Assembly (NCBI RefSeq): GCF_900102085.1
Contig: NZ_FMVM01000006.1
Span: forward strand, 1-64,000
DNA length: 64,000 bases
DNA from: Paenibacillus polysaccharolyticus
GTDB taxonomy: Bacteria; Bacillota; Bacilli; Paenibacillales; Paenibacillaceae
Direction: 5' to 3'
Shown here in pieces: positions 53,649 to 63,153 of this stretch; positions within the stretch are counted from its first letter, which is position 1, and each line of letters starts with the position of its first letter. The position numbers and the translations under genes were made by a program. The notes under the pieces were generated by a model, which was not told the origin of the DNA, ran no database searches, and saw only the letters and a program-made list of their open reading frames with translations.

Positions 53649-54470
53649 TCAAATCTGCTCGGCTCCGCAACGCGGGCACCACTTCGAGCCTTTTGGCAAT
53701 TCGGATGCACAAATCTGACACTTCACCATTTCACGTGGCACTTCCGTCTGCACATCTACGGTGTTCACGATCGGATTGTTTTCTTTCCAATAACGAATAC
53801 GCTCATCCAGCTCCTGCTGACGCTCACGTTCCCGCTGCATTTCCTCTTCTCTGCGGCGTTCCCACTCTGCATCGAACGCTTCCTTCTCTTCCAGCGTAAA
53901 CTCGGTGCTGTTATATCCCGGTTCCGTATCCAGATCCGCAATCGAAGGGATAACCGTATGATACGGCTCGGTCTCTTCATGTTCTTCCACAGCCGGCGGT
54001 GCATCAAAAATAGACTGCTCCGCGACCGGGTTCTGTGCAGCTGCCGTCTCATGATTTGCCGTTTTGCCAACCCCTGCGACTCCGGCCGTTCCCGATGCAG
54101 CTGCACCCGGTTTGGATTCGCCCAATTTGCGTCCACACTTCGGACAGAAATTGGCATCCAGTGATGCAACGTGTCCACACTCACACAGACGTTCATTTTT
54201 CAACTCGGCAATCTTGCTGCGCAGAGCGTCGATCTCATCCTGTAACTCGTCACACAGATTAGACAGATCTACCATTTCCTTTTCAGCGAGCGTCATATCC
54301 TGTGCACGATAACCTTCATAGAAGATGCGGCCCATATCGGTAAAATGGACTTCCTGTTCCTGTTGCAAGCCCACAATCTGATTGTTCAGTTTGCCAATCT
54401 CAACGGCGTGCTGTGCACGCTCTGTTGCTTTGTTTGCTCCGTTTTTGATGCGCTGAAGCAGTTTCATCAC
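53649..54470 (-). CDS. Zinc-ribbon and coiled-coil protein
   Basis: The product has 273 residues. An N-terminal coiled coil (residues 5-95; VEIGKLNNQIVGLQQEQEV, ELQDEIDALRSKIAELK) is followed by CECGHVASLDANFCPKCG (first zinc ribbon), an acidic low-complexity linker, a second coiled segment (WERRREEEMQRERERQQEL) and a C-terminal ribbon CQICASELPKGSKWCPRCG. No signal peptide. It is a likely scaffold or adaptor of unknown role. Confidence 0.75.
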   Translation of the reverse strand: MMKLLQRIKNGANKATERAQHAVEIGKLNNQIVGLQQEQEVHFTDMGRIFYEGYRAQDMTLAEKEMVDLSNLCDELQDEIDALRSKIAELKNERLCECGHVASLDANFCPKCGRKLGESKPGAAASGTAGVAGVGKTANHETAAAQNPVAEQSIFDAPPAVEEHEETEPYHTVIPSIADLDTEPGYNSTEFTLEEKEAFDAEWERRREEEMQRERERQQELDERIRYWKENNPIVNTVDVQTEVPREMVKCQICASELPKGSKWCPRCGAEQI

Positions 54471-54822
54471 AATTCCTCCTCTGTCCCGTCAAAACAATAT
54501 CATTATTATTCTTCATTAGTTAGTAGGTGAGCAATTCGCAACATGCGAGATGCTCTGGATATATAACTTATACGATATGAAGCCAAAAAGTTGCGAAAAA
54601 TCGCGCTGGAACCCCATTTTATGCGGATATTGGATCAAAACAGGGGCTTTCGTCAAGACCATACGTTCGGTATAATGGAACTTTGACTCCATATGAATGG
54701 AACACGCAGGATTCGCAACTTACTCTATCTTACCAATTTACAATGCGATTGTGAAAAGGGCAAATTCTTTACTCTTGAACGGGATTATTCAATCCCTGAA
54801 TGTATACAGAGGTGGATGAAAC
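54471..54822 (+). promoter_or_regulatory. Upstream region of the helicase gene with a promoter
   Basis: TATAAT at 54671-54676 with TTTCGT 17 bp upstream (54648-54653) is the best promoter and gives a leader of about 140 nt. Nothing else is recognised in this stretch. Confidence 0.4.
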
Positions 54823-57528
54823 ATGTTAAGTCCGAACTCAACGTTCTACCCCCGTCCGCTCGGGGTGACCCCCGCGTCCTCCTTGCCTCAATCTCCCTCG
54901 GCGCCGCTGGAAACCAGCCGGCAGCTTGTGGGTGATGATCAGCAGGACGCCTATTATTTCCGCTCGCTTGAAGAAGCGGGCATTAAACTCAATGGTCCGC
55001 AAATCTCGGCTGTTCGTCATGGCAGAGGGCCTATTCTCACCCTCGCCGGTGCTGGCTGTGGCAAAACAACCGTGCTGGCTGCAAGGGCAGGCTACTTGAT
55101 GGAAGTCAGCGGTGTACACGCGGGCAGCATTCTGCTCGTAACGTTTACCAACAAAGCCGCTGCAGAGATGAAGGACCGGATTGCTGCTTTGCCAGGGATT
55201 AGACCTGCTGCAGCAAGAGCGGTACAGGCCCGCACATTTCACTCGTTTGCGCTGACTTTGCTACGCCATTACGGGGTACAGGAAGACATTTTTGGTGAGT
55301 CGCGGGCCCAGCATACGGTGCTGAAAATGCTTCTTCGCCAAAATGGCATGAGCGAGGCGTTTCAGCCGGAGAGTCTGCTGGCGATGCTGTCCGCCTGGAA
55401 GATGCAAGGTTCAGACACGGCAGACTTGCCGGAGAAAACGCAAGATGAGCGCGATGCCAAGCGTGTATTGCTCGGATACGAAAGCTGGAAACAGGATCGT
55501 GGCAAAATGGACTTTGATGATATCCTGCTGCGCGCGGCTGCGCTACTTCGGGATCCGGCGGTGTTAAAGCCGCTGCAGCGGCGTTTTCAATACATTATGG
55601 TTGATGAATTTCAGGATACAAACCGGCTGCAATACGAGATTGTACAGATGCTCGCTGGAGCACACCGCAATCTGATGGTTGTTGGAGACGATGACCAGAC
55701 GATCTATACGTTCAACGGCGCACGGCAGGAATCGATTTTGGAATTCGATAAAGTATACCCAGGTGCACGCATCGTGACGCTGGATATTAATTACCGCAGT
55801 GATGCGCGTATTCTGGGACTTGGAAGCGAGCTGGTCGCACGCAACAAACGCAGACGTGACAAACGGCTGCGTGCGGCAGGACAACGCGGGGATGCGCCCC
55901 GGTTCGCTACACCATCTAACGCCGAGGAAGAAGCCGCCTGGGTCGTGAATCAGATCTGTGAGCAGGTGGAGGAAGGACAGTTTCCATATCGGGACATTGC
56001 TATTTTGCACCGGACCGCCAGTAGCAGCCGGGCGGTATTTGAGCAATTGGTGCTGAAGGATGTGCCCTTTGTACAACACGGAGCCGCTCCGGTCTTCTAT
56101 GATCAGTCACTGATCAAGCCGTTAATGGATCATATGCGCCTGTCTTTGAACCCACGAGCGATGGATGCTCTGCCAAGCGCACTCGGTCCGCTGTATGTGT
56201 CCCGTGATGCAGGACTGGAGTATATCCAGCGCTGTGAGCAGGAGCAAGCCAAAAAATATCCGCTGATTCATCTGAGCAAATGGGACAAGTTGAAGCCTTT
56301 TCAACAGGAGCAGGTCAAGGAACGCATCAAGCTGATCAAATCTCTGCACAAGCTGAAGCCGATTATCGCGATTCAGGAGATGCGCCGCCAGTTCTACGAT
56401 AAGTATATGGAGAGCGGCGACCCGACTATTTTTACCCATTATAAGGAAACGATGCTGGAAACACTGGATGAATTCGAAGCGGCTGTCAAAAAGTTCGAAA
56501 CCGTGGAGGAATTCGTGCAATTCGCAGACGAGCTGTCCCGCAGACACCGCGAGATGGAATCATTGCGCCGGGCGCAGGATAGTGATGCCGTACAGCTCAT
56601 GACCATTCACCGGGCCAAAGGACTGGAGTTCCCATGTGTGTACTGGATCGGAGCCAGCGAAGGCATTGTGCCGCATAGTACCGCCTTGCGTCAGGATATT
56701 CCGGAAGATCAGAAGGCAGCACTCACCGTGCAGCAGACGGATGCTGAATTGGATATGGCTTTGGAGGAAGAACGCAGACTGGCTTATGTGGCGATCACTC
56801 GTGCGAAGCAGCACTTATATGTGACATCACCTGCAAGCCATCACGGCAAACCTGCTGATGTGTCGCGTTTCCTGCTTGAAGCTTTTGGCATGGAGGTCCC
56901 GGACAAACGTAAAACACGGGAAGAAGCCCGTAGTGGCAGCCCGTCTTCATACGGGAATCATGGACACGCAAGCTTCAACAGGAACAACAACGGAAATAGC
57001 AACAACCGAAGCAGCAACGGAAACTGGAAAAGCATCGGTAACGCTAAAGATGCCGACAGACGTGAAAATGGTAAGGGTGGTACTGCACAACAAACTTCAT
57101 CTTATGTGCAGCACGATCGGCAGCGTAGTGCAATTAACCATAAGGATCATCGGGAGATGGAAATGCTGGATGAGCGGGATGAGGATCGCCTCAGCGAGAA
57201 ACGCGGCAGCGGAATTATTAGAGATCATACAGCATTTAGTACACCCGGACTACATCCGAAGGCTACCAGTACAACCATGACTTCGAGTACTTCCCGAAAT
57301 ACTGATTCCTCTCGAGCAGGTTCGAACAAAGCCGAGCGGACAGAAACGGTGGCCGTCTGGAAATGTAGTTCTGTTACATGCAAAGCATGGTTGAGGCAGA
57401 AACCGGCTGTAGCGTCCGGTAAAACGTCGAAAAAGGCCACCTCCGGCCCTCCCGTCTGTCCACTATGTTCAGGAACGATGATCGCCGGCACCCGGCAGGT
57501 TCCATTGACAAATCGATTTGGAAAATAG
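54823..57528 (+). CDS. UvrD/PcrA-like superfamily 1 DNA helicase
   Basis: The product has 901 residues. An N-terminal extension of about 45 residues is followed by the Q-motif region LNGPQISAVRHGRGP, Walker A LAGAGCGKTT (about 74-83), TFTNKAAAEMK (motif Ia), VDEFQDTN (motif II), VVGDDDQTIYTFNGA (motif III), LDINYRSD (IV), LMTIHRAKGLEFPCVYW (V) and RRLAYVAITRAKQHLYVTSP (VI). From about 700 a Ser/Asn/Gly-rich linker follows, then WKCSSVTCKAW and CPLCSGTMIAG, a C-terminal Cys4 site. 3'-5' helicase in DNA repair; not the house PcrA by its tail. Confidence 0.93.
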   Translation: MLSPNSTFYPRPLGVTPASSLPQSPSAPLETSRQLVGDDQQDAYYFRSLEEAGIKLNGPQISAVRHGRGPILTLAGAGCGKTTVLAARAGYLMEVSGVHAGSILLVTFTNKAAAEMKDRIAALPGIRPAAARAVQARTFHSFALTLLRHYGVQEDIFGESRAQHTVLKMLLRQNGMSEAFQPESLLAMLSAWKMQGSDTADLPEKTQDERDAKRVLLGYESWKQDRGKMDFDDILLRAAALLRDPAVLKPLQRRFQYIMVDEFQDTNRLQYEIVQMLAGAHRNLMVVGDDDQTIYTFNGARQESILEFDKVYPGARIVTLDINYRSDARILGLGSELVARNKRRRDKRLRAAGQRGDAPRFATPSNAEEEAAWVVNQICEQVEEGQFPYRDIAILHRTASSSRAVFEQLVLKDVPFVQHGAAPVFYDQSLIKPLMDHMRLSLNPRAMDALPSALGPLYVSRDAGLEYIQRCEQEQAKKYPLIHLSKWDKLKPFQQEQVKERIKLIKSLHKLKPIIAIQEMRRQFYDKYMESGDPTIFTHYKETMLETLDEFEAAVKKFETVEEFVQFADELSRRHREMESLRRAQDSDAVQLMTIHRAKGLEFPCVYWIGASEGIVPHSTALRQDIPEDQKAALTVQQTDAELDMALEEERRLAYVAITRAKQHLYVTSPASHHGKPADVSRFLLEAFGMEVPDKRKTREEARSGSPSSYGNHGHASFNRNNNGNSNNRSSNGNWKSIGNAKDADRRENGKGGTAQQTSSYVQHDRQRSAINHKDHREMEMLDERDEDRLSEKRGSGIIRDHTAFSTPGLHPKATSTTMTSSTSRNTDSSRAGSNKAERTETVAVWKCSSVTCKAWLRQKPAVASGKTSKKATSGPPVCPLCSGTMIAGTRQVPLTNRFGK

Positions 57529-57550
57529 AGAAGCATCTTCTTCGTTTCAG

Positions 57551-57591
57551 GGCGCTTGCTGCTGTTTATTAACAGTAGAAGCGTCTTTTTT
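57551..57591 (+). terminator. Terminator of the helicase gene
   Basis: GGCGCTTGCTGCTGTT and AACAGTAGAAGCGTC form an imperfect stem with loop TATT, followed by TTTTTT, 23 bp past the stop. Confidence 0.85.
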
Positions 57592-57644
57592 CCAATTCAA
57601 CAGTAAAATGGTCTTTTTTTCAATATTGAAATGGGGGTTGGATT

Positions 57645-58013
57645 ATGCAGGAAGGCAAACAACATCTGTATGTGTCGGTAACTCATAACCTTATTGAACG
57701 AACGAGAAACGAATCTACTCCATTCGAAGTCCTTGTGGATGATGGACAATTGGCAACATTGCAAGATCTGATGAAAGTGCTTGAGGAGGGGGACGACTAC
57801 TCGTTACAGCGGGCCCCCGTACCTTACAAATCGGCAGACCACGACGATGGAAATGAACGATTAACAGACGGCGTGACGATGTTGTACACCTTCCTCTACG
57901 ATCATGGTACAACGGAGACCAGACAGGCTATAGAGGACATGGACGTGCTTCCAAAACTTCAGAATACGGACTACGATGACCCGGGATATGAAAACTCACC
58001 GATGAATAAATGA
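57645..58013 (+). CDS. Uncharacterised 122-residue protein
   Basis: The product reads MQEGKQHLYVSVTHNLIERT and LVDDGQLATLQDLMKVLEEGDDYSLQRAPVPY, followed by an acidic tail. Soluble, mixed alpha/beta. TGGGGGTTGG precedes the ATG. It lies between two terminators and is probably a single gene. The family is not recognised. Confidence 0.7.
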   Translation: MQEGKQHLYVSVTHNLIERTRNESTPFEVLVDDGQLATLQDLMKVLEEGDDYSLQRAPVPYKSADHDDGNERLTDGVTMLYTFLYDHGTTETRQAIEDMDVLPKLQNTDYDDPGYENSPMNK

Positions 58014-58042
58014 TGAAATGCAACCATCCTATAACCAAAGCA

Positions 58043-58086
58043 ATAACCCTCCTTCTGCTCCATTTACCATTTAGAAGGAGGGTTAT
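58043..58086. terminator. Terminator hairpin
   Basis: ATAACCCTCCTTCT and AGAAGGAGGGTTAT are perfect 14-bp arms with a 16-nt loop. No long T-run follows; it may act on both strands. Confidence 0.6.
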
Positions 58087-58178
58087 TCTGTCAGCGGAAT
58101 TTCCCGCGAGAATAGTCATGATTTAACTTTCCGTTATTATTTATTTTTTATATTCGTTATATTCTATATTATCAACGT

Positions 58179-59249
58179 CTAATCCAGCCTGATCTCCTGC
58201 CCTTTTTCGGCAGACTCGTAGATGGCACACAGCATGCGCGTGGAGGTCACCCCATCCGCAATCGGGCTGATGGGCGGCGTACCGTTCAGGCAACATTCTA
58301 CAAAGTGATCGATCTGATTCTGGAATGCACCGTGAATATCCAGACCGGAATGATCTGTCTGAGGTTCAATGTTCATGATGGTGTCATGTTTCTCGGTGAC
58401 AATCAGTGTTTTGGGCTCCAGTTCAAATCCACCGCGCTCACCGTACAGCTTAACAAAGGATTCATCCTCACGGGCATGGAGGGTAAAGCTTACATCTACC
58501 GCCAAGGAAGCACCATTTTCAAAACGAATCAGGGCATTCGCCATATCTTCGACGTTATTGATCGCAGCGCTATAGTCTGCCGCTTTGTAAAATGAGAGAT
58601 GTTCCACATTCGCACGATTGCCGAGTTTACGATACGTATTCCCGCTGACGGATACAGGCTTCGGTCTACCCATCAGATACCAGCACTGGTCGATGATATG
58701 TACACCCAGGTCAATTAATGGGCCGCCGCCGGAGCGAGCCTTGTCCGCAAACCAGCCACCCGGGTTACCCAGACGCCGCAGAATCGATGCTTTTGCATAA
58801 TACAGCTCGCCAAACTCGCCGGCATCAATGAATCTGCGCAGCATCTGCATGTTGTTATCATACCGGCGTACAAAACCCACAACAAAGGTACGCCCGCTTT
58901 TTTTCACCGCTTCCTCAATTCGCAGTGCGTCTTCCACATTCGTAGCCACCGGCTTTTCCAGCAACACATGTTTGCCAGCCTCCAATGCCGCAATGGCAAA
59001 TTCCGCATGCGTATTATTCCATGTACAGATACTGACCGCATCGACATGCGGGTCTTCTAGCATCTCACGATAGTTCGTATACACGGACTGAGCGTCGTAT
59101 TTCTGTGCAGCTGCTTTGGCCCGTTCCTCGTTCAGATCACAGATGGCATAGATGACGGCATCCTCATTTTTGGCATAACACCTCATATGAAGATCCGAGA
59201 TGGAACCTGTACCAATCATACCGATATGCAGCATTTGCTTGGTGCTCAT
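58179..59249 (-). CDS. Gfo/Idh/MocA-family oxidoreductase
   Basis: From ATG 59249 (GGGAGGGAGGACGAAG upstream) the product is 356 residues. A Rossmann fold opens LHIGMIGTGSISDLHMRCYA, and EKPVATNVEDALRIEEA is the signature helix. The catalytic region has DLGVHIIDQCWYLMG. It oxidises or reduces a sugar or inositol-like substrate with NAD(P). No sugar operon surrounds it, so the substrate is open. Confidence 0.9.
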   Translation of the reverse strand: MSTKQMLHIGMIGTGSISDLHMRCYAKNEDAVIYAICDLNEERAKAAAQKYDAQSVYTNYREMLEDPHVDAVSICTWNNTHAEFAIAALEAGKHVLLEKPVATNVEDALRIEEAVKKSGRTFVVGFVRRYDNNMQMLRRFIDAGEFGELYYAKASILRRLGNPGGWFADKARSGGGPLIDLGVHIIDQCWYLMGRPKPVSVSGNTYRKLGNRANVEHLSFYKAADYSAAINNVEDMANALIRFENGASLAVDVSFTLHAREDESFVKLYGERGGFELEPKTLIVTEKHDTIMNIEPQTDHSGLDIHGAFQNQIDHFVECCLNGTPPISPIADGVTSTRMLCAIYESAEKGQEIRLD

Positions 59250-59287
59250 CTTCGTCCTCCCTCCCTTTTCCAAAACTTCGTTAACGT

Positions 59288-59764
59288 CTAGTCTGCCCGC
59301 AGCATGCCTTCGTAAATACCTGGTGTTGAATTTTCAATCTCCACTGCGCCTAGCGTTCGTTTGTAGAAGTCCATCGGCCCGGCCGATCCGATAATCGCGT
59401 AACCGTAGCCATCTGCTCTCATCGCATGCATACAAGCTAATAGCAAGGCAGTCCCTACACCTTTTCCACGGGCATCCGGGCTTACTCCAGTAGGGCCAAA
59501 GAAATTACGGCAGGTCGCTTCATAACAGGCAAAACCAATCATTCTTCCATGCTCCAGCGCAATATAACAGGTCACAGGCTGACGCGCAAAAGCGACATCA
59601 CATTCATCTACCCAATGCTGGTTAAAATGGGTTATCACCCAGTTCAGCACCTGCTGTTTCTCCGGAGCAATGGCTCTGCGAACCACAATGGATGCCGCCT
59701 TCAGTTTCTCCAGCCCGCCGTGTTGCTCAGGCAAACGATAAAGCGCGACCAACATATCACTCAT
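59288..59764 (-). CDS. GNAT-family N-acetyltransferase
   Basis: The 158-residue product has the acetyl-CoA motif GVSPDARGKGVGTALLLACM and a C-terminal DFYKRTLGAVEIENSTPGIYEG. An N-terminal strand-helix layout is typical. The acceptor is unknown. It is 14 bp upstream of the end of the coding gap before the oxidoreductase, same strand, so they may form a short operon. Confidence 0.85.
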   Translation of the reverse strand: MSDMLVALYRLPEQHGGLEKLKAASIVVRRAIAPEKQQVLNWVITHFNQHWVDECDVAFARQPVTCYIALEHGRMIGFACYEATCRNFFGPTGVSPDARGKGVGTALLLACMHAMRADGYGYAIIGSAGPMDFYKRTLGAVEIENSTPGIYEGMLRAD

Positions 59765-60002
59765 CGGTTCGTTTCCTCCTCATCTGGCACGGAATGATCC
59801 GCACACTTTGAAATTAACCTAATCCTACTGCTGATAACCTGCTTCTTACGCAATATTCCGAATTGAAACGAACATACGGCGCTTACAGTGTTTATATCCT
59901 ACTGCAACACTGAGACAGGTTATCCCGTCAGTAAAGATGAGATGCGGTGATCTGTATAAAAGTTTACCGCGACACAACGCAGATGAGAAGGGATGATTGC
60001 GA

Positions 60003-61076
60003 ATGAAAAACAACATGAAAAAGGTAAGCACCATCATGGCTCTATCAATGGCACTAAGCGGCGGGGCTGCTTATGCTGCTTCAGTAGATAACACGGTACA
60101 ACCTATGCAGGAAACCGTCACTTCTGCCCCGAGCAGTACTACAGGAGTTGTACATGTATCCGTCAATGGTGCAGCGGTTGCTAACGGATATTGGACTCAA
60201 GACGATAAGGCAGCCATGATCCCGCTTCGAGCGCTAACCGAAGCTCTCGGAATCGAATTGAAATGGCATAAGGAAGACAAGTCCGCAGAGCTGACTCGCG
60301 GCGCCTTGTGGACTCAGGTTTTTGCGGGTAAAGATCGTTACTCTGTAAACAAAATGCTGCTGACCCTCGGTACAGCACCTGAAATCAAGGACGGAACACT
60401 TTACGTACCTGCTGTTTTTGCGGAGAAAGTCCTACATGCCCAAGTAAGTACAACGGGAAATCAGGTGGAGATTAGAAGTGAGGAGGACATCAAAACGGTT
60501 ACAGAACGCGGTGTGATTACCCGGATTTCAAATCAGGATAAATATCAATCCACTCAGATTGGTGGTGCGGGGCCGGATGGTATCGTGTTGAACCTGAGCA
60601 AGGATACCCAGCTCATTTCGGCGGAGGGAAAAGAGATTCAAATGGCTGACCTGTCCATCGGTATGATGGTAGAAGCCGAACACTCCTTAATGATGACCAA
60701 AAGTCTGCCTCCACAAACACCAACATATAAAGTAACCGTACTGGATACAGCAGCTGAAACAACAGCACAACCAAAAGAAACTTTTGGAACCGCAGGCACG
60801 ATCGAAGATGTCATTGCCAAAGACGGCATCGTGTCCCAGATTGAGATTAAAGGTACACGTCTGGCTGAGACTGCACCAGATCATGTTGTTTTGAATATCA
60901 ACAAAGAAACTTCGCTAGTGGACCAGCAAGGCGAAGCCGTGAAATCTGAACAACTGACCAAAGGTGCGAAAGTCATCGGATTCTATAGCCCTATGCTGAC
61001 TCGCAGCCTGCCTCCGATCGGCACAGCATGGAAGGTGGTTGTGGAGCTTCCGAAAGTGCAGCCCAAAGCCGAGTAA
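60003..61076 (+). CDS. Secreted protein with copper-amine-oxidase-like N-terminal domain
   Basis: From ATG 60003 (GAAGGGATGATTGCGA upstream) the product is 357 residues with a signal peptide (ALSMALSGGAAYAA, cleavage near 25). Residues about 50-160 are the copper-amine-oxidase N-terminal-like domain (AAMIPLRALTEALGIELKWH). Two beta-repeats of about 70 residues follow (VITRISNQ...LNLSKDTQLISAEGKEI; DVIAKDGIVSQIEIKGT...LNINKETSLVDQQGE). It is a common Paenibacillus surface-protein design; the ligand is unknown. Confidence 0.82.
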   Translation: MKNNMKKVSTIMALSMALSGGAAYAASVDNTVQPMQETVTSAPSSTTGVVHVSVNGAAVANGYWTQDDKAAMIPLRALTEALGIELKWHKEDKSAELTRGALWTQVFAGKDRYSVNKMLLTLGTAPEIKDGTLYVPAVFAEKVLHAQVSTTGNQVEIRSEEDIKTVTERGVITRISNQDKYQSTQIGGAGPDGIVLNLSKDTQLISAEGKEIQMADLSIGMMVEAEHSLMMTKSLPPQTPTYKVTVLDTAAETTAQPKETFGTAGTIEDVIAKDGIVSQIEIKGTRLAETAPDHVVLNINKETSLVDQQGEAVKSEQLTKGAKVIGFYSPMLTRSLPPIGTAWKVVVELPKVQPKAE

Positions 61077-61170
61077 AGGCGGCAGGATGTACCCGATAGG
61101 AAGTTAGAATTAGCCTACAGGCAAGTAAAGTAGAGTACATGTGGAATGACGCGTAAAGGCTAGAAAAGCT

Positions 61171-61219
61171 AAAAACCTTTCCCTCCTGTCTTCTGACAGG
61201 GCGTGGAAAGGTTTTTTTT
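61171..61219 (+). terminator. Terminator of the 60,003 gene
   Basis: AAAAACCTTTCC and GGAAAGGTTTTTTTT with an inner CTGTC/GACAG stem. Confidence 0.85.
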
Positions 61220-61302
61220 CATAAATGAGTCCATATCAAAACTTGTAAGGTAAGTATCTGGTATCCGTTTTCTGTATAAAAGATGTTTGATCAAGCCTCG
61301 TC

Positions 61303-61689
61303 CTAAGATTCTATGATTGCTTCAGCTTCAATCTCTACCATCAGCAAGGGGTCAATGAGCGCACTGACTTCGACCATCGTAGCTACAGGTTGAATCTGTC
61401 CGAAGAATTCGCCATGTGCTTTGCCAACCTCTTCCCACTTCGAAATATCCGTGACAAACATACGTGTTCTAACCACATCGGTCAAGTCTGCACCAAGCTC
61501 TTTCAGCGCTTTTTCGATCGTCTCCAAAATAAATCTGGTCTGCACATACGGGTCACCCGCACCTACAACGACGCCATCCTGCATTGCTGTTGTCCCGGCA
61601 ACCTCAATCCGGTTACCCACACGAATTGCACGACAATACCCAACCAGTGGTTCCCAAGGGGAGCCCGTAAATACCTGCTGTCTGCTCAT
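61303..61689 (-). CDS. RidA-family protein
   Basis: The 128-residue product matches the RidA/YjgF fold: YCRAIRVGNRIEVAGTTAM, ALKELGADLTDVVRTRMFVTD with the conserved Arg, and the ending LIDPLLMVEIEAEAI. RidA proteins hydrolyse reactive imines made by pyridoxal enzymes; this is a YjgH-like subgroup by its short N-terminus. It is a single gene. Confidence 0.9.
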   Translation of the reverse strand: MSRQQVFTGSPWEPLVGYCRAIRVGNRIEVAGTTAMQDGVVVGAGDPYVQTRFILETIEKALKELGADLTDVVRTRMFVTDISKWEEVGKAHGEFFGQIQPVATMVEVSALIDPLLMVEIEAEAIIES

Positions 61690-61810
61690 TTTCCTAACCT
61701 CGCTTTATGTCATTTCGTTATTGGATTAAAGATGAATTATATCAGTCCGTACTCATCTCAATCAACGATTAAAACTTGATTTCAACTTTATTGCCTTTCC
61801 TCAAACTCAA

Positions 61811-61862
61811 AAATCCCCTGAACACTTTCACCTTAAGTAAGGTTAAGTGTTCAGGGGGATTT
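61811..61862. terminator. Bidirectional terminator between the RidA and VanY-type genes
   Basis: AAATCCCCTGAACACTT and AAGTGTTCAGGGGGATT enclose an inner ACCTTA/TAAGGT hairpin, with T-runs on each side. It best ends the VanY-type gene on the minus strand. Confidence 0.85.
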
Positions 61863-61881
61863 GCTTAACGTACAAAGAAAA

Positions 61882-62856
61882 TTAAAGTTTAATATTAGCC
61901 TCGTCGAAGTAATCTTCCAAAGTTAAACCACTCTTTACGACATCGGGTGCAATATCTGCACCAACATAACGAATGTGCCAAGGCTCATACACATAACCCG
62001 TCTTGCTCTCTTGGCCTTTCGGATAACGAATGATAAAGCCATATTCGGCAGCATGTTCATCCAGCCATTTGCCTTCTTTGGATGAGCCGAACACCTCTTC
62101 CAGCACATTGCCCACGCTTGGACTGGATACATCTATGGCAAGACCTGTCTGGTGTTCACTGCGGCCTGGAACGGCACTTACACGGGAAGCATACTCTTCC
62201 CCTTTGGTTTTCACATTATTGTTGTAGATAGATACCTGACGCTTGTAAGACCGGTATCCAGACACGGCACGAAGCTCAATCCCGTCTGCTTTGGCACCGG
62301 CAAACAGTTTCTCCAACGCTTCCGCAGCTTCTTTGCGCATATGACGTTTCTCATGTGGCCCCTCGAATGAGAACGGCACGTCAGGCTCGACCAAATCACT
62401 CGGCTCATAACCTTCCGGCAGACTACGCTGTTTGTTGACAATGACCGTCATGGCCTCCGCATTAGTAACCACCGATTGGGAGTCAATCGTGGTCTGCAGA
62501 GCGCTAATGCTGCGTTTCTCCATGAGCGGATCTTCTGCTGTTGCACCACCACTTCCATTGTCCGCAGAACCCTGCCCTTCTCCGGTAGATGCGCTGCCTG
62601 AGCCGTTATCTGTTGCTTCATCGCTACCCGAATTGGTTGTGTTATTGCCCTCCGCATTACCTTTGCCATCTGAGCCAGATTCATCGGTCAAATGCACGGT
62701 TGTGCCATCCGTTCCCTGCTCCGTGTTAGGTGTTCCGTTCGCGTTCTGATTCTCGTTCGCACCGGAACCGCACGCAGCCAGCAAGGCTCCACATATCATA
62801 AGTGAGGACAGCAGAACCACGATTCGGCGCTGTCTTCCTGTTCCTGATTTCATCAT
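61882..62856 (-). CDS. VanY-type D-alanyl-D-alanine carboxypeptidase, lipoprotein
   Basis: The product has 324 residues. A lipoprotein signal ends LLAACGSG. A Ser/Gly/Asn/Glu-rich linker (25-110) precedes a peptidase M15B domain: RAVSGYRSYKRQVSIYNN, SEHQTGLAIDVSSP (zinc His and Asp), WLDEHAAEYGFIIRYPKG and EPWHIRYVG (catalytic/zinc His). It trims D-Ala from peptidoglycan precursors. There is no van cluster nearby, so it is a housekeeping or stress enzyme and not evidence of vancomycin resistance. Confidence 0.92.
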   Translation of the reverse strand: MMKSGTGRQRRIVVLLSSLMICGALLAACGSGANENQNANGTPNTEQGTDGTTVHLTDESGSDGKGNAEGNNTTNSGSDEATDNGSGSASTGEGQGSADNGSGGATAEDPLMEKRSISALQTTIDSQSVVTNAEAMTVIVNKQRSLPEGYEPSDLVEPDVPFSFEGPHEKRHMRKEAAEALEKLFAGAKADGIELRAVSGYRSYKRQVSIYNNNVKTKGEEYASRVSAVPGRSEHQTGLAIDVSSPSVGNVLEEVFGSSKEGKWLDEHAAEYGFIIRYPKGQESKTGYVYEPWHIRYVGADIAPDVVKSGLTLEDYFDEANIKL

Positions 62857-63153
62857 AAAACTCCTATCACCTTAGTAGAATGAATATCTTTTTTACGTTT
62901 TCTCATGGTTACTATGATGTTCCCTGCGACAGTATACCTTAAATGTACGATAAGCTCCACCAGTAAAGAGTTCCTTCTCCCAGTCTCTATGCAAAGATAT
63001 ACCCTTTATACAGCTCGTAGCCTTTATTTCTGTACATTTAATGCAACATCCCAATCTTAGATAACTTCAGATGGAAACTGGAAATGAAAGCTAAGCTCCA
63101 CAAAAAAAGCAGGGGCGATCTGGTGATCTCCCCCGCTGTACTTGTGTGAGGCC

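Noticed and set aside
61882-62856. VanY-type gene as vancomycin resistance
   Set aside because: There are no vanHAX or vanRS genes, and lone M15B carboxypeptidases are common in environmental Bacilli.
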